Origin: Methanothrix sp.
GTDB taxonomy: Archaea > Halobacteriota > Methanosarcinia > Methanotrichales > Methanotrichaceae
Direction: 5' to 3'
Assembly: GCF_030055635.1 (NCBI RefSeq)
Contig: NZ_JASFYM010000001.1
Coordinates: 104,462 to 168,461, forward strand
DNA: 64,000 bases
How positions within the stretch are numbered: the first letter of the stretch is position 1; the number at the start of each line of letters is the position of its first letter. Of this stretch, positions 7,528 to 15,891 are shown piece by piece. The position numbers and the translations under genes are program-made. The notes beneath the pieces are model-generated. The model was not told the DNA's origin. It saw nothing but the letters and a program-made list of their open reading frames with translations, and searched no databases.

Positions 7528-8937
7528 CTACCTGGCCAGCTCCCGCCTCAGGAACTCGATCACCCTGGGCCACGAATCCCCAGCAGCCCTCGCAGCGCCC
7601 TCAGCTGTTCCGCCCAGACCCTCCCAGACGTTGACTGTGGGAAGATAGAACTGGCGCATCGTTGTTGGGTAATACGGATACGTGATCAGCATGTGCCCTC
7701 CCTGATCGTAGGAGAGAAGCTGGTACGTGCGGGAGTGGTTGTGGGATCGCAGCCGATCGATCGCTATCTGTGAGAGGATATCCGATGGCCACACCCCGTC
7801 TCCAGGGTTGCCTATGAGCAGAAATGCCGCCTCCGATCTCTCCAAGGGTATGGTGGCCTCATCGACGCGGGATCTCTGCATCTCCAGGCTGTAGAGGAAG
7901 GATGGCGCATCCAGATAGGGTGTGCCGCTCTTCTGGGCCTCCAGAAACTGCCTCTCCTGCTCCTCACCCATCATCGCCTTCAGATACGGAAATGCCCTGC
8001 CCTGATACGTCCACGCGGGGGCATCCGGGTTCTCTCCGATGCCCGACCATATGACTCCGCTCGGTGTGTACCCCACCACTGCCTTGATCTGAGGATATAT
8101 CGAGGCTGCGAGCAGGGCCAGCTCTCCACCACGCGATGCCCCGACGATTCCGATGTGGTCTCTGGCAACCAGGGGCTGCTGGTTCAGCCATTCGATCGCC
8201 CTTCCCACAGTCTCTACCGGTATGTTCTCAAGGGTCTGCGGCAACCCGGGTGCGCCGAAGTAGGCGAGCGCCAGAGTGGGCATGCGCGTCTTTGAGGCTA
8301 TCACGCTCGCCCAGCCCTCCTTGTACCCGCCCTCAGAGCCGCCCAGCACTATGATCGCCGGCGTGGGCTCCTTTATCTCCTCAGGTATCAGGAAAACCCC
8401 GACGATGGGCTCCGTCAGATTCTCCCTGGCGAGATCGATCTGGGCAGTCCGCTGGATCTCCATTCTCTCCACCTCCCGGCCATTCACGTACAGACTCACG
8501 GTGAGGCTGTGGATCACCGGGAATGCGGAAACAAACTCTCCAGTCTGATTGACGCTCATGGACCAGAAAAGCCCTGCCTGATCGATCCCCTGGTACGAGC
8601 CCTCCGCTGGAGCATCTCGAGATGTGTCTATTGTTCCACTTTCGTCAGCTATAAATGATGCCTCCGAGGACCATGTGTTTCCTAAGATGTCCTGGCCTGA
8701 GACCCGCAGCGTGGCAATCTGCCCTGCATCAAGCCCGCTTGCCCTTATGCTGATTGGATCGCCGATCAGCACGTATTGTGGTTCCACATCCAGTCTCATA
8801 ACATCCTCATCCTCCGCAGCGAAACACAGGAGAAGCATGCTTCCGATGGTGATAAAACATAGAACAGTCCTGCCCATATTAAAAAGCAATGAAAAATTCA
8901 TGGCAGATTCTGTTTCAGGTGTAATGAATCGTCTCAT
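7528..8937 (-). CDS. Exported BAAT/acyl-CoA thioesterase-like alpha/beta hydrolase
   Basis: 469 residues. Signal segment at about 21-40 (MGRTVLCFITIGSMLLLCFA). Residues 45-160 match the N-terminal beta domain of bile-acid-CoA:amino-acid N-acyltransferase and type I acyl-CoA thioesterases (GSYQGIDQAGLFWSM). The C-terminal hydrolase has the nucleophile in GASRGGE (S268), acid D380 in GNPGDGVWPS and base H415 in GGHMLITYPYYP. The nucleophile is serine, as in thioesterases, not the cysteine of the vertebrate amidating enzyme. Export makes a cytosolic CoA substrate unlikely, so it may cleave other esters or thioesters. Three methionines near the start leave the exact start uncertain. Confidence 0.82.
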   Translation of the reverse strand: MRRFITPETESAMNFSLLFNMGRTVLCFITIGSMLLLCFAAEDEDVMRLDVEPQYVLIGDPISIRASGLDAGQIATLRVSGQDILGNTWSSEASFIADESGTIDTSRDAPAEGSYQGIDQAGLFWSMSVNQTGEFVSAFPVIHSLTVSLYVNGREVERMEIQRTAQIDLARENLTEPIVGVFLIPEEIKEPTPAIIVLGGSEGGYKEGWASVIASKTRMPTLALAYFGAPGLPQTLENIPVETVGRAIEWLNQQPLVARDHIGIVGASRGGELALLAASIYPQIKAVVGYTPSGVIWSGIGENPDAPAWTYQGRAFPYLKAMMGEEQERQFLEAQKSGTPYLDAPSFLYSLEMQRSRVDEATIPLERSEAAFLLIGNPGDGVWPSDILSQIAIDRLRSHNHSRTYQLLSYDQGGHMLITYPYYPTTMRQFYLPTVNVWEGLGGTAEGAARAAGDSWPRVIEFLRRELAR

Positions 8938-9448
8938 GCGTTCTGCACCTTACTCGTACAAGATTTTCATCAGCGAACCTGTCCCAAAACAGCCAGCCGC
9001 CCAGATACCAATAAGACCCAGGATCACGAAGTCGTTTTGAATCCTGCAGACGGCCAGCGCATTTTTGAGACAGACATAATAGCCGCAGCTCATATCTATT
9101 AAAGATTTGGCTCATGTCCGCAGGCAGCAGTTGTGGCCAGGGGAGAGTTCTTCTCGGATGAGCAAGTTCTTTTTCGTATCACCCTGACCGATCGATGAGT
9201 GTTCGGCATGGATCTGTACAGATTATCATGGGGTTTTCATGGCGTTTCTATCGTTTTTGCGTCCTGTTTAACATCAGCATGTGGAACAAATTTGCCTGAA
9301 CAGTTCAGCGCACGACCTGCAAATAAATGCGCAAATATCTATACATATTAAATTAAATTATACTCTTACTAGAAATACTTATGTATGATAAGTATCTAAA
9401 TTACTTATCGTAATTACGTATCGTAGGTATGCGGTGGAGGTGATGTGA
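8938..9448. other. Divergent intergenic region before the subtilase gene
   Basis: About 510 bases. The right end (9320-9448) is strongly AT-rich and holds the subtilase promoter and a palindrome (separate entry). The left 350 bases show no gene; several short frames lack motifs and ribosome sites. Confidence 0.4.
9345..9425 (+). promoter_or_regulatory. Subtilase promoter with ATACTTAT palindrome
   Basis: ATACTTAT (9375-9382) and ATAAGTAT (9388-9395) form a perfect 8-bp inverted repeat with a 5-bp spacer, followed by further TTACTTATCG and TTACGTATCG direct repeats up to about 9425. AT-rich TATA candidates flank it (TTAAATTAAATTATA, 9348-9362; TATCTAAATTAC, 9393-9404). The ATAAGTAT half-site also occurs before the padR-like gene at 2253, making that protein a candidate regulator. 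Confidence 0.5.
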
Positions 9449-12394
9449 ATGGATCCAAAAAGATGCGTTCTTCTCATTGCTGTGCTCCTCTCGATGCCCA
9501 CAGCATGTGCGATATCCGTGAGCTACGGCTCCAGCGGCTATGGCGGATCTGTGACGCTCTCTGAGAGCTACGAGCTGGACACCTCCACGGGGCTATCGGA
9601 GTCGACTGGCCTGGGCCAGGGATCGGTGGAGCAGACGAAGAGCGCCTCTGGAACAGGAGCCAACCGCATCTCCACCTCCATATCGTCAAAGGGATATGCT
9701 GCTGGCACCAGCGTGGAAAGCACATCATCCCTCTCGCTGTCCAGCGCTGTTGCTGGAGATGGCAGCGTGGCTGGAATTTCCCAGGCTCTATCTGCCTCGG
9801 GCTCCGTAACTGCATCCCTGACAGGCGTCGCAGGTGATCTGGAGGCCGTGCACAGCACAGGTATTGAGTCTGGCCTGCTCTCATCCGCTCAGAGCATTGG
9901 AGTGGGAAAGGGCGTTTCAGCAATGGAGAGCACCCGGATCGCAGGCATGAACGGATATATCTCTGCAGGATTCTCGAGTAAGGAAGGGGCCGGGGAGGTG
10001 GCTTCCACGGTCTCCCGGGGAGCGCTGTCTGGCTTCCTCGGATCAGATAGCTCCACTGTGTACGGAGATCTCGCCCTGAGCGGCCCTGGAAGCCTGACAG
10101 CATCCGCCTCTGATGTGAAGAGCAGCAGCAGGCACGAGATCCTGATGGAGGATGAGGGAAGTGACGCAGATGAAATGGCATCAACGACGCTCCTGGCCTC
10201 CACCGGAGGATACGCCCTTTCAGGTGCATCTGTGGTCGCGACCGGGGACGGGGTGAGCCTGAGCTCGGTCATATCCAACCCGAAGGGTAGCATGGTCACA
10301 AAGGAGGCGCAGAGCGGTGTGTCCAAGCCGATGAGCTCACAGTCTCTGGGCGTGGCCACCGGAAGCAGCGTGACCACAACCTGGAGCAGGTCCGGAAGGG
10401 GCAGGATCTCTCCGATCTCATCGACCTATAAGAGCACAGATGGAACGAAATCTGTATCGAACAGCGTGAGCGGCACGGGATATCCATACAGCATAGCAGG
10501 CTCAGCCACATACAGCGAGAGCAGCGCTGCGATGTACCAGACGCTGAGCAGCACGAACGGCGCGCTCACAACATCCCAGAGCGCGTGGTCGAGAAGCAAC
10601 GGCGAGGAGCTCAGAGCAGCCAGCTCTCTCGCCTCATCAGGCACCATCTCAGGCACCCAGATCGCCATCTCGGATCCAATCAAGGTCATCAGCTCGCAGT
10701 CCCTCACAGTAACAGGCAAAGCGACAGCGGCATCATCCTCTAGAGCGAGCTCTAACGGAGATAGCTCCTCTGCATCCGCGAGCATAAGCGGTGCAAAGGC
10801 CATGATGCTCACAACGCTCGCGGATGCATCGAACACCAGATACAGCAACGAGCTCCACCACAGAACCAGCGCTTTCGTTGACACCTCAGGATATGCGACA
10901 TCGATAAAGGCTGACTCCTCTGCATCATATCTCAACAACTTCGCGAGATCCCACGGTGAGTGGACGAAGGCAGGCTCAGGAGAGCTCACGGTCAGCGCTG
11001 AGACCGTGAAGAGCGCGGTCTCGGATGTGGAGATCAAGACAGGAAGCGATGCCGCATTATCATACACGCAGTCAGGCACAGGATCGACCGTGAAGAGCGG
11101 GCTGTACTCATATGCGGCCACACGATCCGGCGGCGATGTGTACCTGTACCAGAGCCACCTCTACTCGCATGCTTACCCGAAGAACGACCACCACAGCATG
11201 GATGAGTACGTATCCACAGCATCCTCGGCCATATCAGCGAAGAATTCTGACATGAAGATACAGCAGTGGGAGAATGGCAAGTGGGTGGCAGCAAAGAACT
11301 ACTACAGCTCGGGAAGCTACACAGCTGCGGTTAGAGCTAATGATATAGTGACCTCGTCATACAAGTGGGACAGGCTCTGGGAGGTGCAGCCGAGGAGCAG
11401 GACGCCATACGACCGGGTGCCATGGGGAGTGGAGTACATGTACAGCAGCTCCTCGCTCTCCAGGACCTACGGCGGCGAGGGGATCGATGTCGCGATAATA
11501 GACACAGGCGCTGACACTCTACATCCTGACCTGCTCATGAGGATCGAGGACTTCGCTGATGCATACGGTCCGGGAGAGTACTCACAGTCCGACACCCAGG
11601 GCCACGGGACGCATGTGGCGGGCACGATAGTTGCCGATGGCGGATTCGATGGGAAGGGAATCTACGGGATGGCACCTGAGGCAGATCTCAGGGTTTACAG
11701 CACCAACTTCTATTACAGCGATGTCGCCAGCGGGATCTACAGGGCCACGGATCTCGGAGCTGAGATAATATCGATGTCCCTCGGCGGCTCTGTCGAGTCC
11801 ATCACGCTCAACAGAGCCCTCGATTACGCGATGGCAAACGGCGTTCTTGTCGTCGCTGCAGCCGGAAACGGTCTGCCGGGCAATCCGACGATGGCAACGC
11901 CAGCCCGCTACCCAGGGGTCATCGGCGTCGGCGCCATAGACAGCTCAGGAAATGCGATATGGTGGTCTTCACCGGGAGCAAACGACGGCGATTACGTCCC
12001 TGAGGGGAACGAGGTCGCATTCGGAGCTCCCGGCGTGAGCGTTTACTCGACGTACCCGACATCCAGCGGGTACTACGCAACGATGAGCGGCACGAGCATG
12101 GCAACGCCACACATCGCCGGGACTGCTGCGAGCCTCTGGTCCAGGTACCTCATCTACGGAGACGGTGCGAACGATATCAAGACCATCATGATGAACTGCG
12201 CGAAGCAGAACGATGTCACCACCGTGAAGGTGACTCCTGAGTCAGTATGGTACAGAAGCCATGCAGAGCCGTACTCCAACTCCGGATATTACAAGATGGT
12301 ATATCCATACATGGACGGCTCGACACATTACCTGAAAATCCTCCAGGGCGATGATATTCTCACAGGGCTGGGGGTTCCGAGAATAACACTGTAG
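9449..12394 (+). CDS. Large secreted subtilisin-like serine protease with Ser/Gly-rich N-terminal half
   Basis: 981 residues. Signal peptide MDPKRCVLLIAVLLSMPTAC-A. Residues about 25-640 are rich in Ser, Gly, Ala and Thr with recurring strand-like units and no known catalytic motif; they resemble a surface or pro-region. The S8 peptidase domain spans about 670-940: Asp685 in IIDTGAD, His719 in GHGTHVAGT, oxyanion Asn in AAAGNG, Ser883 in SGTSMATPH. All three catalytic residues are present, so it should be active outside the cell. GGAGGTGAT precedes the ATG. The metalloprotease at 14555 has a similar N-terminal region. A strong hairpin follows the stop codon. Confidence 0.93.
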   Translation: MDPKRCVLLIAVLLSMPTACAISVSYGSSGYGGSVTLSESYELDTSTGLSESTGLGQGSVEQTKSASGTGANRISTSISSKGYAAGTSVESTSSLSLSSAVAGDGSVAGISQALSASGSVTASLTGVAGDLEAVHSTGIESGLLSSAQSIGVGKGVSAMESTRIAGMNGYISAGFSSKEGAGEVASTVSRGALSGFLGSDSSTVYGDLALSGPGSLTASASDVKSSSRHEILMEDEGSDADEMASTTLLASTGGYALSGASVVATGDGVSLSSVISNPKGSMVTKEAQSGVSKPMSSQSLGVATGSSVTTTWSRSGRGRISPISSTYKSTDGTKSVSNSVSGTGYPYSIAGSATYSESSAAMYQTLSSTNGALTTSQSAWSRSNGEELRAASSLASSGTISGTQIAISDPIKVISSQSLTVTGKATAASSSRASSNGDSSSASASISGAKAMMLTTLADASNTRYSNELHHRTSAFVDTSGYATSIKADSSASYLNNFARSHGEWTKAGSGELTVSAETVKSAVSDVEIKTGSDAALSYTQSGTGSTVKSGLYSYAATRSGGDVYLYQSHLYSHAYPKNDHHSMDEYVSTASSAISAKNSDMKIQQWENGKWVAAKNYYSSGSYTAAVRANDIVTSSYKWDRLWEVQPRSRTPYDRVPWGVEYMYSSSSLSRTYGGEGIDVAIIDTGADTLHPDLLMRIEDFADAYGPGEYSQSDTQGHGTHVAGTIVADGGFDGKGIYGMAPEADLRVYSTNFYYSDVASGIYRATDLGAEIISMSLGGSVESITLNRALDYAMANGVLVVAAAGNGLPGNPTMATPARYPGVIGVGAIDSSGNAIWWSSPGANDGDYVPEGNEVAFGAPGVSVYSTYPTSSGYYATMSGTSMATPHIAGTAASLWSRYLIYGDGANDIKTIMMNCAKQNDVTTVKVTPESVWYRSHAEPYSNSGYYKMVYPYMDGSTHYLKILQGDDILTGLGVPRITL

Positions 12395-12405
12395 GGGAGT
12401 GGCGG

Positions 12406-12442
12406 CATGTGCGTGGCAGGAGTTCAAACCTGCACGCACATG
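12406..12442 (+). terminator. Strong hairpin after the subtilase gene
   Basis: CATGTGCGTGGCAGG (12406-12420) pairs with CCTGCACGCACATG (12429-12442): 14 base pairs with a single bulged G and an 8-nt loop, 12 bp after the stop codon. There is no T-run after it, so it may end transcription or protect the mRNA 3' end. Its function is inferred from position. Confidence 0.45.
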
Positions 12443-12597
12443 TTACTGATGATTGTCACAGCAGCCAGGATCCTGTACGTGGTGATGTGCACTTCCATCA
12501 ACGGGTGCTGTTAAGCAATGCGTTTTGGATTCGCGTGACCTCCTATGCGACCTGAGGGCCAGTATTTGCTCAATGCGCTCATCAGGTCGATATGCCT

Positions 12598-13785
12598 TCA
12601 AAGAGAATCCAGGGTATGCTGGACAGGGGGCCTTCTCACCCCCAGACAGCGCTCGGCTGCTCTTGCGACCCTCTCCCTGTGTTCCTTGATTGTGTAAACA
12701 CCAAGCCTCCATGTCGCCCTGTGTGCATCCTCCAGCATCCTTATCACAGGCGAGATCTCCCGGAGCTGGAGAACCTCATCATCGACCATCACAGGGAAAC
12801 TCCCCTCTGGAACCTCAGGCGCTGGCGGGCTGTCCAGGAGCACGTACCTCTGATCGACGCCTGCCTCTGATGCGATCTCCTCTGCAAGCCTCCTCTCGCT
12901 TCCAGCCTTTGGCACGAACTCCAGGGATTCGGCGCCGACGTAAAGCGCCCTCTTGAAGAGCCTCCTGGTCTTGATCCGCTCCGCGATCTCAGAGGCGTAT
13001 CCTCCTGCGGATCTCATGGCCGCAAAGAGCTCGATGTCGTCCATTCTCAGAATTGATGATGGATCAAAGCCGAGATCCTCGATCATGTATCTCAGCGCAC
13101 ATGCAACCATGCACTCGGAGATCCTGCAGACGTGGTGCTGATAGACAGTGGGCTGCATGAGAAGTCTCGAGAGAAGAAGAGACTCGGCAGCATGAACACC
13201 TCCTGAGTCGATCATGAGCTTGCCTGCGGATAGATGCATCCTCTCGATGAGCCTGAGGTGGTCGAACACTCCATAAGCAACGCCTGTGTAGTGCGCATCT
13301 CTTATCAGATAATCCATCCTGTCCACATCTATCTCCCCCGAGACTATCTTCCCCAGCTCTGTTCCGCCCTTTATGAGCCTCTGTATCTCCTCAGGCGTTA
13401 TTCCGTAATGCTCGAGGCGAGCACGGATATCCTCAGATCTGAGCAGATCCATGATGCTCTCATGCCCGCGGCGGAGGTACCTGGAGAGCATCGGCTCTGT
13501 CACATGCGAGAGGGGGCCGTGGCCGATGTCATGGAGAAGAGCCGCAGCCTTTATCTTCATCGCGTCGTCATCGCTGAGCCCCAGCCGGTCGCTGAGGATC
13601 ACCGCAAGATGATATGAGCCCAAGCTGTGCTCGAACCTGGAGTGAGATGCTCCTGGATACACAAGACACGCAAGCCCGAGCTGCCTGATCCAGCGGAGCC
13701 TCTGAAGCTGCGGGGCGTCCAGCAGCGAGAGGCACAGCCCATCTATCTTCACATACCCGTGAACGGGATCCCTGATCTCCACCAT
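12598..13785 (-). CDS. HD-domain phosphohydrolase (dGTPase-like)
   Basis: 395 residues from ATG 13785 (MVEIRDPVHGYVKI), the usual family start; a longer frame from 13845 would run through the TATA element. The HD core is visible: H in FEHSLGSYHLA, then LLHDIGHGPLSH, and D in GEIDVDRMDYLIRD. The family (COG1078) cleaves nucleoside triphosphates such as dGTP, or acts as a phosphohydrolase of unknown substrate. The C-terminus carries a basic helix and a winged tail common in the family. A shared TATA box 25 bp upstream implies a leaderless message. Confidence 0.9.
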   Translation of the reverse strand: MVEIRDPVHGYVKIDGLCLSLLDAPQLQRLRWIRQLGLACLVYPGASHSRFEHSLGSYHLAVILSDRLGLSDDDAMKIKAAALLHDIGHGPLSHVTEPMLSRYLRRGHESIMDLLRSEDIRARLEHYGITPEEIQRLIKGGTELGKIVSGEIDVDRMDYLIRDAHYTGVAYGVFDHLRLIERMHLSAGKLMIDSGGVHAAESLLLSRLLMQPTVYQHHVCRISECMVACALRYMIEDLGFDPSSILRMDDIELFAAMRSAGGYASEIAERIKTRRLFKRALYVGAESLEFVPKAGSERRLAEEIASEAGVDQRYVLLDSPPAPEVPEGSFPVMVDDEVLQLREISPVIRMLEDAHRATWRLGVYTIKEHRERVARAAERCLGVRRPPVQHTLDSL

Positions 13786-13805
13786 GCGATCATCGATGGT
13801 GCAGA

Positions 13806-13815
13806 TTATAAATAA
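13806..13815. promoter_or_regulatory. Single TATA element serving two divergent genes
   Basis: TTATAAATAA reads as TTATTTATAA on the other strand, so it can seat TBP either way. Its centre is about 25 bp from the HD-gene start at 13785 and 26 bp from ATG 13836 of the rightward gene, the distance from TATA to transcription start in archaea. Both genes would then be leaderless. Confidence 0.55.
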
Positions 13816-13835
13816 TGGCATCCCATCATCAGGTG

Positions 13836-14408
13836 ATGACTGCAAGGAGATATGCTGCTCTGATCACGATGATGCTGATCTCGATACTGGTCTCACTTCT
13901 CCCAGCACATGCAGCAGATATCACGGGGCTCTGGGACTTCAGGTATGATGTCGCCTGGTCGACCACATCTGATATGCTCGGGAGCTCGATCTTCTCGATC
14001 GTCCAGAACGGCAGCGTCATAGCGGGAGATGCATACATCGAGGAGCCGGAGCAGATGAATGGAAGGATCGCAGGCACCTGGGCTCCTGATGGCTTTCAGA
14101 TCACAGCAACGATGTACAGGAAACGTCTTCTCATAATATCCCTAAAGGGCAGCAGCCAGGATTCCGGCATCCTCAGGGGAAGCTTCGTCGCAGCATCATC
14201 CGATGGCAGGGCATGGAGGGGCAGCTTCATAGCCACGCTCACAAACCCTGATCCCAGCTTCCTCAACGTCACATCTATGACAGGCAAAAATGAGGTTGCA
14301 GCCGAATCAAAGGCTGCGCCGAGCACAACCGGCTCCGCAGCAAAAAGCAGGTTCTTCGAGATACACTACTCGAGGGATGAGACGATATACCCGAGGCCTG
14401 TGATGTGA
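13836..14408 (+). CDS. Secreted protein of unknown function
   Basis: 190 residues from ATG 13836; the in-frame ATG at 13815 lies inside the TATA element and is rejected. A clear signal peptide (about 1-27, ending PAHAAD) leads into a beta-rich domain beginning ITGLWDFRYDV, with repeated G-x-W/F-x-G strands such as GRIAGTWAPDGFQ and GRAWRGSFIATL, resembling small lipocalin-like or sugar-binding barrels. The last 45 residues are Ser/Ala-rich. No catalytic motif seen. Divergent from the HD-domain gene. Confidence 0.7.
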   Translation: MTARRYAALITMMLISILVSLLPAHAADITGLWDFRYDVAWSTTSDMLGSSIFSIVQNGSVIAGDAYIEEPEQMNGRIAGTWAPDGFQITATMYRKRLLIISLKGSSQDSGILRGSFVAASSDGRAWRGSFIATLTNPDPSFLNVTSMTGKNEVAAESKAAPSTTGSAAKSRFFEIHYSRDETIYPRPVM

Positions 14409-14554
14409 TCTCATGCGTGCATCCGCTTATTGTCATGACAGGAGCCACTCTGGGATAAATCGCTGTCACTGTGCTGCCGGAGGGCGCAAGTTATATATCA
14501 AACAGTAATCATTTTAAAATAGATGAGTGGGAGTCAATGCAGGGAGTTGATCTC

Positions 14555-15814
14555 ATGAAATTTTTGCTTGCACTTGTTGCCCTTCTCATGCTGATTGCCG
14601 CTCCTGCCTGCTCTATATCGGTCACTTCGAGCACTGCTGGCAGCGCTGGAGGGGCGACAGCACATGGGACGTACAGCCTCGCAAACGATGCATCTCTTGT
14701 CTCGGACGTAACTCTGGGAGGCGGCGCGCTTTCCAGGCAGTCTGCGTCTGCCGGACCCGGCATGATCGCTGAGGGCGTCTCCAGCGGATCAGGCTCTGTG
14801 AGCAGAACGGTGGCAGCTGACGGCTCGTTAAGCTACGCGGCCAGCGATGATGCCTCTGGGGCAGCTGTCTCGTCGGGAATGCAGGCCTCGCTCAGCGGAT
14901 CCGCAGGGATCTTCTCAGCGGTCTCCAGCGGCGCTGAGAACGAGATGACCGTGGCCGGAGGATTCCTTGGGGAGGGCGGGGATATGAGCGTCTCGCTCAC
15001 ATCCGTTGCCGCAGATCAGGCCATGACAACCGGCGAGGCCTTCGCCCTCGGAACCCAGTGCTTAAACGGGGAGCTTACGCAGGGGATAGCCGGCCAGGAT
15101 GCTGCTGTGAGCGTCCACGCACTGTATGTCTCAGATGATAAGAATATAGGGGAGTTCGGGGTCGTCGCACAGAACGCGAAGGGTGGGGCTACCGCAAAGC
15201 CCGCGCCTTCAGAGCCCTCATACAAGCTGACAGGCTACAGGTGGAGCAGGAATCCGCAAATCGTTATAACTGTTTCCTCAATAGATTTACCATCCTCGAT
15301 TTCCGCGGGAGATGTGAAATCGCAAATCACATCTGCAGAAATTAGTTGGGACACTGTAGCTGCTGAGGCCCTTTTCGGGAATGTTGCAGAAGCAAGCGAT
15401 GGATTCAACCGTGACTTTGGAAAATACGGCACACGTGACTACAAAAATGTGCACATGTGGACCACGGATACACGCCTCTCTGATAGTACAATAGCCATGA
15501 CCATCACATGGTACACAAGATCAAAGATTGTAACAGGTGCTGACGGCAAGCTGTATTCTCAGGCGGTTGAATCCGACTGCTGGTACAACGACAGACTTAG
15601 CTGGCGCATTGATCAGGATGAAGGTAATAAGGCGAGCAGCTTCGACATCCGCACAATCGCCCTGCACGAGCTCGGACACACGCTGGGTCTCAAGGATCTG
15701 TACGACAGCAGTAACACAGACCAGATCATGTACGGATACAACGACGGGACCTCACGATGGACGCTGGGCAGTGGGGATATCGCAGGAATCCAGAAGCTCT
15801 ACGGTGCACCCTGA
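14555..15814 (+). CDS. Secreted zinc metalloprotease, matrixin/snapalysin-like
   Basis: 419 residues from ATG 14555, which has GGGAG 8 nt upstream; an ATG at 14537 is possible. Signal peptide MKFLLALVALLMLIAAPACS. Residues 25-220 are Ser/Gly/Ala-rich like the N-terminal part of the subtilase at 9449. The catalytic domain (about 225-419) has H371ELGH375TLGLKD381, so the third zinc ligand is Asp rather than the matrixin His, as in snapalysins. A methionine turn (MYGY) and the closing SGDIAGIQKLYG follow, matching archaeal matrixin-like proteases. A TATATATC promoter lies near 14490. A hairpin and T-run terminate it. Confidence 0.88.
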   Translation: MKFLLALVALLMLIAAPACSISVTSSTAGSAGGATAHGTYSLANDASLVSDVTLGGGALSRQSASAGPGMIAEGVSSGSGSVSRTVAADGSLSYAASDDASGAAVSSGMQASLSGSAGIFSAVSSGAENEMTVAGGFLGEGGDMSVSLTSVAADQAMTTGEAFALGTQCLNGELTQGIAGQDAAVSVHALYVSDDKNIGEFGVVAQNAKGGATAKPAPSEPSYKLTGYRWSRNPQIVITVSSIDLPSSISAGDVKSQITSAEISWDTVAAEALFGNVAEASDGFNRDFGKYGTRDYKNVHMWTTDTRLSDSTIAMTITWYTRSKIVTGADGKLYSQAVESDCWYNDRLSWRIDQDEGNKASSFDIRTIALHELGHTLGLKDLYDSSNTDQIMYGYNDGTSRWTLGSGDIAGIQKLYGAP

Positions 15815-15843
15815 GGACCGAAGGGTCCCATTTCTTTTTTTTT
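15815..15843 (+). terminator. Hairpin plus T-tract terminator of the metalloprotease gene
   Basis: GGACC (15815-15819), loop GAAG, GGTCC (15824-15828), then CATTTCTTTTTTTTT. The stem begins right at the stop codon. The run of nine T residues is the most convincing intrinsic terminator in this window. Confidence 0.75.
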
Positions 15844-15891
15844 GATTCTCTGTACGCCGTCATATCCGGAACTTCGATTGATTGCGCCCCT

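Noticed and set aside
9474-11121. Several long minus-strand frames inside the subtilase gene
   Set aside because: Shadows of the low-complexity coding strand; their sequence is composition-driven.
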